14,253 nt of DNA from contig JAFAKZ010000035.1 of NCBI GenBank assembly GCA_019234745.1, positions 1-14,253 of the forward strand, given 5' to 3'. This DNA comes from Burkholderiales bacterium (GTDB lineage Bacteria; Pseudomonadota; Gammaproteobacteria; Burkholderiales; Chitinimonadaceae). Below are positions 4,971 through 12,451 of this stretch, piece by piece (positions within the stretch are counted from its first letter, which is position 1; the number at the start of each line of letters is the position of its first letter). The translations under genes and the position numbers were made by a program. Under the pieces are notes generated by a model. That model searched no databases, was not told the DNA's origin, and was given only the letters and a program-made list of their open reading frames with translations.

Positions 4971-7472
4971 ATGAATGCATCCCTCGTCAACGTGCTGATG
5001 CTGGAAGACGTCCAAGCCGACGTGGAATTGGCGCAGGACGAACTTGAGTCGGCAGGCCTGGCGATCACGCTGCGCCACGTGCGCAACGAGGCGGAATTCC
5101 GCACTGCACTATTGAGCGAACTCCCGGATATCATTCTGGCGGACTTTACCCTGCCCCAGTATGACGGGCACTCTGCCCTCTTGTTACGGCGCCAGCTGGC
5201 GCCCGAGACGCCCTTCATCTTCGTTACCGGCTCGCTCGGCGAAGAGCGCGCAGTGGAAACCTTGCGCGTGGGGGCAACCGATTTCGTGTTGAAGCAAAAC
5301 CTGCCCAGGCTGCCGCTCGTGGTATTGCGCGCGCTGGCAGAGAGCAACGCAATGCGCGATCAGCGCCGTATACAGCGTGAGCTCGACCACGAACGGCATT
5401 TGCTGACAGCCGTGCTGAGTACGACCGGCGCGCTGATCGTCGTGCTTGACCATGTGGGCTGCATTACACGGCTCAATCCTGCGGCGGAGTCGGCTATCGG
5501 CTACCCCCAGGAGTCGATGCGCGGCATGGCGTGCTGGGACGTACTTGCCACGGCGGAAGAACGTGAATCATTGCGCCACCGGTTTGACAACCTGTCGACG
5601 GGGGGGCGGGACGGCGCAATCGGCCAATCACCGTGGCGCTCCACGCTCGGAGGCAAGCGCACGATCCTGTGGTCGGCGGGGTTATTGAAGCGGCTAGGTT
5701 CCACGTCGGAATATGCGGTTCTGGCTGGCATCGACGTCACCGACCAGGAGGAGGCGGAGCAACAGGCCTACCTATTGCGCCACTACGACGGCGTTACGGG
5801 GCTACCCAACCGTGAACTGCTACTGCACCGCCTGCTGCAGGATCCACCGCTCGATGGGCATGAGATGTTGGCTTTGATCCTGGTCGGCATCGAGCGCTTG
5901 GCCGAGGTGCGCGACAGTCTTGGCGTGGCGACCAGTAATTTGCTGCTAAAGGAGGCGTCGCGCCGCCTGCAGTCTTGGCAACAGGCCGGAGACTGGCTAG
6001 CCAAGGTGGGCGAAACGACCTTCGCCTTGGTGACAACCATTGATGGCGAGGGCGAACTGCCCGGACAATTGCAGCGCATGCTGGAGCAATTGCGCCAGCC
6101 CTATCGGCTGGAACACCGCGAGTTCTTCCTGCCGGCCTACCTCGGCGCGACGGTCCATTCGGGCAGCAACGACCCCAACCTGTCGCTGCAAGCGGCCGAG
6201 GCGGCGCTACATAAGGCAGTGGACGACCAGGGCGTCGGCTACCGGCTCTATCAACCGATGCTATCGGATGAAGCACGCGAACGCCTGCTGCTGGAAGGGC
6301 AACTACACGAGGCGCTGCAGGGCGAAGGCCAGTTGGAACTGTACTACCAGCCGCAGGTGAGCTTGGAAACGGGCCGCATCATGTCCGTCGAGGCCCTGGT
6401 GCGCTGGCGGCATCCCACACGGGGACTGCTGCTGCCCGCCCAGTTTATCCCGCTCGCTGAAGCTACCGGACTGATCATCGCCCTGGGCGAACGCGTGCTG
6501 CACCTGGGTTGTCTGCAGGCAGCCGCTTGGCAGCGCAGTGGCCTGGGGCCTATTACCGTCGCCATCAACTTGGCATCCGCCCAATGGGGCCGCCCGCTCG
6601 CCTTGGTCGAAACGGTGCGTGCAGCGCTGGAGGCCAGCGGCATCGAGCCCCAGTGGCTTGAGCTCGAGTTGACGGAATCGACCTCGATGCACGCGCCATC
6701 GACCACCATCGAAGTGATGGAGCTGCTGCGCAAGATGGGTGTGCACCTGTCCATCGACGACTTCGGTACGGGCTATTGCAACCTGAGCTACCTGAAGCGC
6801 TTCCCCGTCGACAAGCTGAAGATCGACCGCAGCTTTGTCAGCGACATCATTACCGACCCGGACGACCTTGCCATCTCACGCACAGTGATTGCCATGGGGC
6901 ATCAGCTCGGCCTGGAGGTAGTTGCTGAGGGCGTGGAGACGGAAGGGCAGCTGGCCCTCTTGACCGACGCCGGTTGCGACCTGATCCAGGGCTTCTACTT
7001 CAGCCGACCCGTGACGGCCCAGGCGTGTGGCGAACTTATTGGCAGCCGCGCGACGTTGACGAGCAAGCGCCGCGACCGGGGCGAGCGCACGCTGCTGCTG
7101 CTCGATGATGAACCGCAGGTGCTCACCGCACTACGCCGCGTGTTCCGCAGCAGCGGCTGCCGCCTGCTCAGTACCACGAGCCCCAACGAGGCGTTTGAGC
7201 TGCTGGCCACACACGAGGTGGGCGTCATCATCTCGGACCAGCGCATGGCTGAGCTGAGCGGAACGGAATTCCTCAACCGCGTAAAAGTGATGTACCCGGA
7301 GACGGTACGCATGATCTTGTCCGGCTATACGGACTTGAAGACGGTGACGGAGGCGGTGAATCAAGGCGCGATCTATAAGTTCCTAACCAAGCCTTGGAAC
7401 GACGAAGAGCTGACGGCGACAGTGACCGAGGCCTTTGCCAAATATGAACAAGATCGCGGCCGTCATAGCTAA
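4971..7472 (+). CDS. REC-PAS-degenerate GGDEF-EAL-REC protein (predicted c-di-GMP phosphodiesterase)
   Basis: 833 residues, no membrane segment. REC1 about 5-125, D58 in ILADFTLP, K108 near its end; PAS about 140-260; GGDEF-fold about 268-425; EAL about 437-690; REC2 about 706-822, D756 in SDQRM, KPW at 807-809. In the GGDEF domain the signature is GETTF (347-351), so cyclase activity is not expected. The EAL domain keeps what catalysis needs: E474 (EALVRW), N533 (INLASAQ), E566 to E569 (ELTE), D596/D597 (DDFGTG), K617 (KIDRSF), E653 and E656 (AEGVE), Q673 (QGF). It should hydrolyse c-di-GMP to pGpG. A second receiver after EAL is uncommon and suggests input from two kinases. The ATG at 4971 gives a normal REC start; in-frame ATGs at 4953 and 4959 overlap the kinase and cannot be excluded. 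Confidence 0.95.
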   Translation: MNASLVNVLMLEDVQADVELAQDELESAGLAITLRHVRNEAEFRTALLSELPDIILADFTLPQYDGHSALLLRRQLAPETPFIFVTGSLGEERAVETLRVGATDFVLKQNLPRLPLVVLRALAESNAMRDQRRIQRELDHERHLLTAVLSTTGALIVVLDHVGCITRLNPAAESAIGYPQESMRGMACWDVLATAEERESLRHRFDNLSTGGRDGAIGQSPWRSTLGGKRTILWSAGLLKRLGSTSEYAVLAGIDVTDQEEAEQQAYLLRHYDGVTGLPNRELLLHRLLQDPPLDGHEMLALILVGIERLAEVRDSLGVATSNLLLKEASRRLQSWQQAGDWLAKVGETTFALVTTIDGEGELPGQLQRMLEQLRQPYRLEHREFFLPAYLGATVHSGSNDPNLSLQAAEAALHKAVDDQGVGYRLYQPMLSDEARERLLLEGQLHEALQGEGQLELYYQPQVSLETGRIMSVEALVRWRHPTRGLLLPAQFIPLAEATGLIIALGERVLHLGCLQAAAWQRSGLGPITVAINLASAQWGRPLALVETVRAALEASGIEPQWLELELTESTSMHAPSTTIEVMELLRKMGVHLSIDDFGTGYCNLSYLKRFPVDKLKIDRSFVSDIITDPDDLAISRTVIAMGHQLGLEVVAEGVETEGQLALLTDAGCDLIQGFYFSRPVTAQACGELIGSRATLTSKRRDRGERTLLLLDDEPQVLTALRRVFRSSGCRLLSTTSPNEAFELLATHEVGVIISDQRMAELSGTEFLNRVKVMYPETVRMILSGYTDLKTVTEAVNQGAIYKFLTKPWNDEELTATVTEAFAKYEQDRGRHS

Positions 7473-7505
7473 GGCTTGACGGTACGCACAACTGGGCGGC
7501 AAGCG

Positions 7506-8846
7506 ATGAACGGACATCGCAACGCGGATTTCGGACTGCATCAGCGTTTCACATTGCTGATGGCGTTTTGCCTCGCGGCACTCGTGTCGATCGGTCTGCT
7601 GGCCGTTCATGCGATTGAGGCTGGCTGGCCGGCAGACCTCGCCTTGTCCTGGGTGCTGGGCTTCTTGCTGGGTGCCGGCATCATCGCCGCCTGGTTGAGT
7701 GCCTGGGTGGCGAGTGGGCTGCGCCGCGGGGTGAGCGACATATCCGAAGGCCTTAACGAAGTCAGCGATACGCATGATTGGTCGATCCGGCTGCCCATCA
7801 GGGGTGATGTCGAGTTCAGCCGCATTGCCGACCGCCTTAACAACCTATTCGAGAACATTGCGCAAATGGACAAGCACATTCAAACCAATACGAGCCACTT
7901 GAAAGAGGCAAATTCCGCGCTGATCGAAGAGGTGGAAGTGCGGCGGCAGATGGAACTGGAGCTCGAAGAGAAGGCGCGCAGCCAGGAGCAGCTGATCAAG
8001 CGGCTCGAGGCGACGCAGAGCCAGCTCATACAGGCCGAGAAACTGGCTTCGATCGGGCAACTGGCTGCCGGTGTTGCTCACGAGATCAACAACCCCATTG
8101 GCTTCGTCAACTCCAACCTCGGTACGCTGCGCGACTATATCCGCAAGCTGATCGGCGCGCTGGAGGTGTACCGCGGCATGGACTACGTGCCGGAGGATGA
8201 AAAGGCGTCGATCGCCGAACGCTTCGACCTGGCCTACATCACGGAAGACGTGCCCGTGCTGGTGCAGGAATCGATGGAGGGGATCGACCGGGTGAAGAAG
8301 ATCGTGCAGGACCTCAAGGACTTCTCGCACGTCGACTCGGGCGAATGGGTGGCCGTAAACCTGAACAAGTCCATCGACAGCACGCTCAACATCGTGCGCA
8401 ACGAGATCAAGTACAAGGCCGACGTCGTCAAGGAATACGGTGACCTACCGGAAATCCAGGTGCTTGGTTCGCAATTCAACCAGGTCGTGCTCAACCTGCT
8501 GGTCAACGCGGCCCACGCCATCGAGAAGTTCGGCACGATCACGGTCCGCACCCGACACGCAGACAGCTGCATCTTCGTCGATGTGCAGGACACGGGTTGC
8601 GGTATCCCACCCGAGAACATGAAGCGTATCTTCGACCCGTTCTTCACGACAAAGCCCATCGGCACGGGAACAGGACTGGGCCTATCGCTAGCGTTCAGCA
8701 TCATGAAGCGCATGCACGGCGAAATCAGCGTGACGAGCGAGTTGGGCAAGGGCACCTGCTTCACCCTACGTATCCCCGTGGACGCAGCCGATCGCGACGA
8801 GGCTGAAGACACCGAGGCAACGCCAGACAGGTTGGGCAGCCAATGA
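7506..8846 (+). CDS. Membrane-bound HAMP histidine kinase without periplasmic sensor
   Basis: 446 residues. Two TM helices (about 15-37 and 45-69) are joined by only a few polar residues, so there is no room for a periplasmic domain. Then come a HAMP-like region (about 70-122), a long coiled coil (about 123-175), HisKA with H192 in AHEINNPIGFVNSN, and HATPase with N334 (VNAAHAI), DTGCGI (362-367), FDPFFTTK (376-383) and GTGTGLGLS (387-395). The HisKA 'EINNPIGFV' type often pairs with stand-alone or HD-GYP-linked receivers like those encoded next. The start is uncertain: ATG 7506 has only a weak upstream GGCGGCAAG, and an in-frame TTG at 7476 lies too close to its AAGG; I prefer the ATG. The stop overlaps the next ATG as ATGA. 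It probably senses membrane state or an internal signal through HAMP and coiled coil. Confidence 0.92.
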   Translation: MNGHRNADFGLHQRFTLLMAFCLAALVSIGLLAVHAIEAGWPADLALSWVLGFLLGAGIIAAWLSAWVASGLRRGVSDISEGLNEVSDTHDWSIRLPIRGDVEFSRIADRLNNLFENIAQMDKHIQTNTSHLKEANSALIEEVEVRRQMELELEEKARSQEQLIKRLEATQSQLIQAEKLASIGQLAAGVAHEINNPIGFVNSNLGTLRDYIRKLIGALEVYRGMDYVPEDEKASIAERFDLAYITEDVPVLVQESMEGIDRVKKIVQDLKDFSHVDSGEWVAVNLNKSIDSTLNIVRNEIKYKADVVKEYGDLPEIQVLGSQFNQVVLNLLVNAAHAIEKFGTITVRTRHADSCIFVDVQDTGCGIPPENMKRIFDPFFTTKPIGTGTGLGLSLAFSIMKRMHGEISVTSELGKGTCFTLRIPVDAADRDEAEDTEATPDRLGSQ

Positions 8847-9691
8847 GCGACTCACGCGTACTCCTGTTGGTCGACGATGAGGGCAACATCCTCTCGGCAT
8901 TGAGCCGGCTGTTTCGCCGTGATGGGTACCAGATCCTCACCGCGAGCTCGGGCGCAGAAGGCTTGGAGCTGCTGAAGCGAAGTACGGTCGGGGTGATTAT
9001 CTCGGACCAGCGTATGCCCGGCATGACCGGCACGGAGTTCCTGAGCCTGGCCAAGGAAATCCAGCCAGACAGCGTGCGCATCGTACTCTCGGGCTATACC
9101 GAGCTGAATTCCGTCACGGAAGCCATCAACCGCGGGTCCGTGTTCCGCTTCCTGACTAAGCCCTGGGAAGACGACATGCTCAGGGAGCAGGTCGGCGCCG
9201 CCTTTGAGCACTATGAACTCAAGAGCAACTACGCACGGCAATCGGTCGAGCTGCTGGAAAAGAACATCGCGCTGGAAAAGGCCACACGCCAACTCTCCGA
9301 CATGCTGGCCGGTGCCGAGAGCGAGCGCGATTTTGGTGCGTCCGTGCTACGCATCACGCAGCAGGTGTTGCATCAGGCGCCCGTTGCCGTCATCGGCTAC
9401 GCCTTGGACGGCACCATTGCCGTCGTCAACCAGATGGCATCACGACTGATGCCGTCGATTGTGGTCGGCAGCGTCATCGAATCCCATCTGCCCTCCGACC
9501 TTGCGAGCAGCATTGCGCGCAGCGAAAGCTGCGGCATCGCGCGCTTGCCGGATGGCCAAGAATACCGCTACCAATGCACGCCCTTTGTCAGCGAAGGGAC
9601 TGAAGTGGGAACCATTCTGACCTTCCTACCGGTCATCAACGAGCACCAGCCGAATTCTCGGAACATCGAGCATGACCAGCATCACTCGTAA
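8843..9691 (+). CDS. REC-PAS response regulator without DNA-binding domain
   Basis: 282 residues. REC about 5-122: acidic pocket VDDE (10-13), phosphoacceptor D55 in IISDQRMPG, then LSGY and KPW motifs. A coiled-coil linker (about 125-160) leads into a PAS-like domain (about 168-265; VLHQAPVAVIGYALDGTIAVVNQ is split here as APVAVIGYALDG then TIAVVNQ). The tail is polar and histidine-rich. The receiver is close in sequence to REC2 of the EAL protein (both have IISDQRM, GTEFL, LSGYT and FLTKPW), pointing to common descent and perhaps a common kinase. There is no output domain of known activity, so it may act by binding a partner, or tune the kinase encoded just before it, with which it shares an ATGA overlap. 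Confidence 0.9.
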   Translation: MSDSRVLLLVDDEGNILSALSRLFRRDGYQILTASSGAEGLELLKRSTVGVIISDQRMPGMTGTEFLSLAKEIQPDSVRIVLSGYTELNSVTEAINRGSVFRFLTKPWEDDMLREQVGAAFEHYELKSNYARQSVELLEKNIALEKATRQLSDMLAGAESERDFGASVLRITQQVLHQAPVAVIGYALDGTIAVVNQMASRLMPSIVVGSVIESHLPSDLASSIARSESCGIARLPDGQEYRYQCTPFVSEGTEVGTILTFLPVINEHQPNSRNIEHDQHHS

Positions 9692-10541
9692 CGCACGCGC
9701 CGAGGCGGCCGATGCCTGGCTGCACCAAGGCGCAGAGTTGCCCAGGTTCAACCCAAAACTGGCCGACGCCATTGCCCGAATCAACTGGGAGGACAGTAAC
9801 GTCCAGGAGATCGAGAAGCTGATCTCCAGCGAACCGGCCATGATCGCCTATACGCTACGTGCCGCAAACTCACCCTTCTTCGGTTTGAGCAAGCGGGTCG
9901 ACTCTATTCGCCACGCGCTCACCGTACTGGGTGTCGCCTCGGTTCGAAGCATCTTGATGCGTTGCTATATGACCGACACCTTTGGCGTACGGGATGGCGA
10001 TAAGGTCTCCAGCGAGCTGGTCACGCACGCCATTCTTTGCGGTATCGCTGCGCGCGAGCTGGCGCCGGGCACCGGCGCCGTGCAGGACTCCGCCTTCCTG
10101 GCCGGCGTGCTGCTCGACGTCGGCAAATTGCTGCTGCTGACCTGCGCACGCGAGAAAGCGAATCTAATCTATGACGACGGCAATTTCGTTGCCGATCGCA
10201 GCAGTGTGGAGGTCGCCGTATTCAGCTTCGACCACGCCGACCTCACCCTGGCAACGCTGCGTACCTGGTTGATGCCGGACACCATCACCGTGCCGGTGCA
10301 CGACCACTACCGCACGCCTGCGGCAGAAACGCCCATGCGCCGTGCCTTGGGCTACGCGCGCATGTTTGCCGACCATGCCGCCTACCTCGCCATGGGCAAC
10401 GCTGCCGACGCCGCCAAAGTGCGGGCACGGCTAGTCGCCCAGCTCAGCGAGTCACAAGTTGAGCAACTGGCCAACAATATACGCGACGAGGCAAAAACCT
10501 TGGGGAGCAGCGCCAATGCGCACAATGGAGAACAGCAATGA
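9672..10541 (+). CDS. HDOD-domain signalling protein
   Basis: 289 residues, mostly one HDOD domain (about 20-230). Seen: LPRFNPKLADAIARIN (about 23-38), AYTLRAANSPFFGLSKRVDSI (split: AYTLRAANSPFF, GLSKRVDSI; about 59-79), ALTVLGVASVRSILM (82-96) and AFLAGVLLDVGKLLL (141-155). These are the standard HDOD landmarks. At the place where HD hydrolases and many HDOD proteins read HD, this protein has L148-D149, so metal-dependent hydrolysis is not expected. HDOD proteins are regulatory and often encoded with c-di-GMP proteins. It overlaps the REC-PAS gene by 20 bases and the HD-GYP gene by four (ATGA), so production is tightly coupled. A role as scaffold or regulator of the HD-GYP protein is inference. 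Confidence 0.9.
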   Translation: MTSITRNARAEAADAWLHQGAELPRFNPKLADAIARINWEDSNVQEIEKLISSEPAMIAYTLRAANSPFFGLSKRVDSIRHALTVLGVASVRSILMRCYMTDTFGVRDGDKVSSELVTHAILCGIAARELAPGTGAVQDSAFLAGVLLDVGKLLLLTCAREKANLIYDDGNFVADRSSVEVAVFSFDHADLTLATLRTWLMPDTITVPVHDHYRTPAAETPMRRALGYARMFADHAAYLAMGNAADAAKVRARLVAQLSESQVEQLANNIRDEAKTLGSSANAHNGEQQ

Positions 10542-11851
10542 ACCTCGACAAGCGTGAGGGCGCGGCGGTGGAGGTGCCGGCAGCGACGCCCAAGGTGCTG
10601 TTCGTCGACGACGAAGCGAACATCCTCTCGGCCATCCGCCGTGTCTTCCGCACCTGCCACTATGATATCGCCACAGCGGGAAGCGGGGCGGAAGCGTTGG
10701 CCTACCTGGGCTCGCACCCCGTCGACGTCATCGTATCGGACATGCGCATGCCCGAGCAAAGCGGCGCAGAGCTGCTCGGCATCGTGAAGGAACGCTGGCC
10801 CGAGACGATGCGCATCATCCTCACCGGCTATGCCGACGTGAATGACACGATCAGCGCCATCAACCGCGGTGAAATCTACCGCTATATGCTGAAACCGTGG
10901 AAGGACGACGAATTCCTGGCGGTGATACGCGACGCCGTAGGCGTCAAGGCGCTCAAGGACGAACGCACCCGGCTGGAGCAACTGGTACGGAAGCAGAATC
11001 GCGAGCTGGAACAGAAGGTAAAGGAGCGCACGGCCGACCTGCAAAAAGCCATGACCATGCTGAGCAGTGCGCACGACAGCTTGAAGAAGAGCTTCGTCAC
11101 CTCAATCAAAATGTTCACCTCGCTGATCGAAATGCGCGGCGGCACGATGGCAGGCCACTCCCGCCGCGTCGGCGACCTGGCCAAGCAGATCGCCAAGGCC
11201 ATGGGCGTGAGCGACATGGAAGCGCAGGAGGTGATGGTGGCCGGCCTGCTGCATGACATCGGCAAGCTCGTCCTGCCCGACCGGCTAGTGGAAACGCCCT
11301 ACGTCCAATTGACCCCGGCCGACCGCATCGAGTTCGAGAAGCACGCCATGAATGGCCAGGCAGCCCTGATGGCCGTGGAGCAGCTGCAAAGGCCCGGCAC
11401 GATCATACGGCAGCACCACGAACGCTACGACGGCAAGGGCTACCCTGACGGCCTCGCGCTGGAGCAGATCACGCTCGGTGCCCGTATCCTCGCCGTCGCC
11501 AACGACTTCGATGCCCTGCAGATCGGCACGCTGGAAGAGCACCCGCAGCAGCGCGAAGACGCCATCCGCAATATCGTCAACCAGAGCGGCAAGCGCTACG
11601 ACCCCAAGGTGGTCGACGCCTTCAGGCAGATCGTGGGTAGTACCGAGGCGGCGCCGCCGGCCGACGAGATCGCCATGAAGAGCAACGAGCTCAAGCCCGG
11701 CATGATCCTGGCGCGCGACCTGAGCACAAAGGACGGCATGCTGCTGCTCGCCAAGGACTACGCCCTGGACGAGCGGTTGATCGAGCAGATCTTCAGCTTC
11801 GAGCGCAGCGCGCGCGCGCCGCTGCCCATCTACATCTACAAGTCGGAATGA
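10538..11851 (+). CDS. REC-HD-GYP response regulator (predicted c-di-GMP phosphodiesterase, RpfG-like)
   Basis: 437 residues. REC about 18-135, D68 in IVSDMRMPE, LTGY and KPW motifs; coiled coil about 140-180; HD-GYP about 185-370; a small C-terminal domain about 378-437. In the HD-GYP core H207 (AGHSRRV), H239-D240 (LLHDIGKL), K243, H269 (EKHAMNG), H293-H294 and GYP 301-303 (YDGKGYP) are present. The later metal-ligand region reads VANDFDALQ, with N322 where the usual motif VADxxDAL has Asp, and the RPYR stretch is missing. Expected role: phosphorylation-controlled hydrolysis of c-di-GMP, if the altered site is active. The layout is like RpfG but the operon has no RpfC-type kinase. A good ribosome site (GGAGAACAGCA) precedes the ATG, which overlaps the HDOD stop. 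Confidence 0.94.
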   Translation: MNLDKREGAAVEVPAATPKVLFVDDEANILSAIRRVFRTCHYDIATAGSGAEALAYLGSHPVDVIVSDMRMPEQSGAELLGIVKERWPETMRIILTGYADVNDTISAINRGEIYRYMLKPWKDDEFLAVIRDAVGVKALKDERTRLEQLVRKQNRELEQKVKERTADLQKAMTMLSSAHDSLKKSFVTSIKMFTSLIEMRGGTMAGHSRRVGDLAKQIAKAMGVSDMEAQEVMVAGLLHDIGKLVLPDRLVETPYVQLTPADRIEFEKHAMNGQAALMAVEQLQRPGTIIRQHHERYDGKGYPDGLALEQITLGARILAVANDFDALQIGTLEEHPQQREDAIRNIVNQSGKRYDPKVVDAFRQIVGSTEAAPPADEIAMKSNELKPGMILARDLSTKDGMLLLAKDYALDERLIEQIFSFERSARAPLPIYIYKSE

Positions 11852-11853
11852 AT

Positions 11854-11873
11854 CTAGGGTCTGATGACCCTAG
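11854..11873 (+). promoter_or_regulatory. Perfect intercistronic hairpin CTAGGGTC-TGAT-GACCCTAG
   Basis: Eight-base perfectly complementary arms (11854-11861 and 11866-11873) around TGAT. It lies just after the HD-GYP stop (11849-11851) and eight bases upstream of the GGAG ribosome site (about 11880-11883) for the ATG at 11890. No T-run follows, so it is unlikely to be a full terminator. It may be an RNA stem that protects or tunes the mRNA, or a DNA operator. If the overlapping ATG at 11848 is the true start of the next gene, the stem lies within its first codons. Confidence 0.6.
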
Positions 11874-11889
11874 GGAAGCGGAGAACGAC

Positions 11890-12435
11890 ATGTTTCACAT
11901 CATGGCAGTCGACGACGAACCGAGCATCCTCAACGCCCTGCGCCGCAACCTCAACAGCCTGGACGACGACAAGGGGCAAGCCATCCCCATACAGCTCGAC
12001 TGCTTCAGCGACCCCTTCGCCGCCCTGGAGGCCGCCGACAAGAAGGCTTACGACGCCGTGATCTCCGACTACCGCATGCCCGGCATGAACGGCGTCGAAT
12101 TCCTGATGTTCTTCCGCACCAAGCAGCCAGACGCCGTACGCATTGTGCTCTCCGGCTTCGCCGACTTCGAAGGCATCATCGCCGCCATCAATGACGCCCA
12201 GATCTTCCGCTACGTCAGCAAACCCTGGCACGAAGGCGAACTCAAGCACGCCCTACGCCAAAGCCTCGCCACCCGCGCCCTCATGCTGGAAAACATCCGC
12301 CTGGCCGACCTGGTGCGCGCCGAGCAGCTACGCGCGGATAAGCAGACGCAGATTCTCAAGCGGCTGGAGGAGGAGACGCCGGGGATTACCAAGGTGAAAT
12401 GGGGGCCGAATGGGGAGGTGTTGTTGGATGATTAG
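11890..12435 (+). CDS. Single REC-domain response regulator with C-terminal helix
   Basis: 181 residues from ATG 11890. REC about 2-125: VDDE acidic pocket (7-10), D60 in VISDYRMPG, LSGF, and KPW. A helical region and a short C-terminal tail (about 130-181) follow, with no DNA-binding or enzyme domain. It is of the same receiver subtype as three others in this operon but has an insertion of several residues between the first helix and second strand (DDDKGQAIP). Two starts are possible: ATG 11848 overlaps the previous stop like other junctions here, giving 195 residues, but its leader-encoded residues include the hairpin; ATG 11890 has GCGGAGAACGAC before it and a normal REC beginning, so I prefer it. 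Likely a phosphate sink or shuttle, or a partner-binding regulator. Confidence 0.88.
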   Translation: MFHIMAVDDEPSILNALRRNLNSLDDDKGQAIPIQLDCFSDPFAALEAADKKAYDAVISDYRMPGMNGVEFLMFFRTKQPDAVRIVLSGFADFEGIIAAINDAQIFRYVSKPWHEGELKHALRQSLATRALMLENIRLADLVRAEQLRADKQTQILKRLEEETPGITKVKWGPNGEVLLDD

Positions 12436-12451
12436 GTGCTTGAGAGCACCT
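12434..12451. terminator. Hairpin between convergent stop codons, possible bidirectional terminator
   Basis: AGGTGCT (12434-12440) and AGCACCT (12445-12451) form a 7-bp stem with a TGAG loop. It overlaps both stop codons: TAG of the REC gene at 12433-12435 and TAA of the cytochrome gene (minus strand) at 12451-12453. The flanks are short AT stretches (TTAA), not true U-tracts, so termination may be weak. The position between convergent operons favours a shared terminator. Confidence 0.5.

Noticed and set aside
7476..7505. TTG start for the HAMP kinase
   Set aside because: The AAGG before it is only about two bases away, too close for initiation; the ATG at 7506 gives a normal N-terminus before the first TM helix. 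Not fully excluded.
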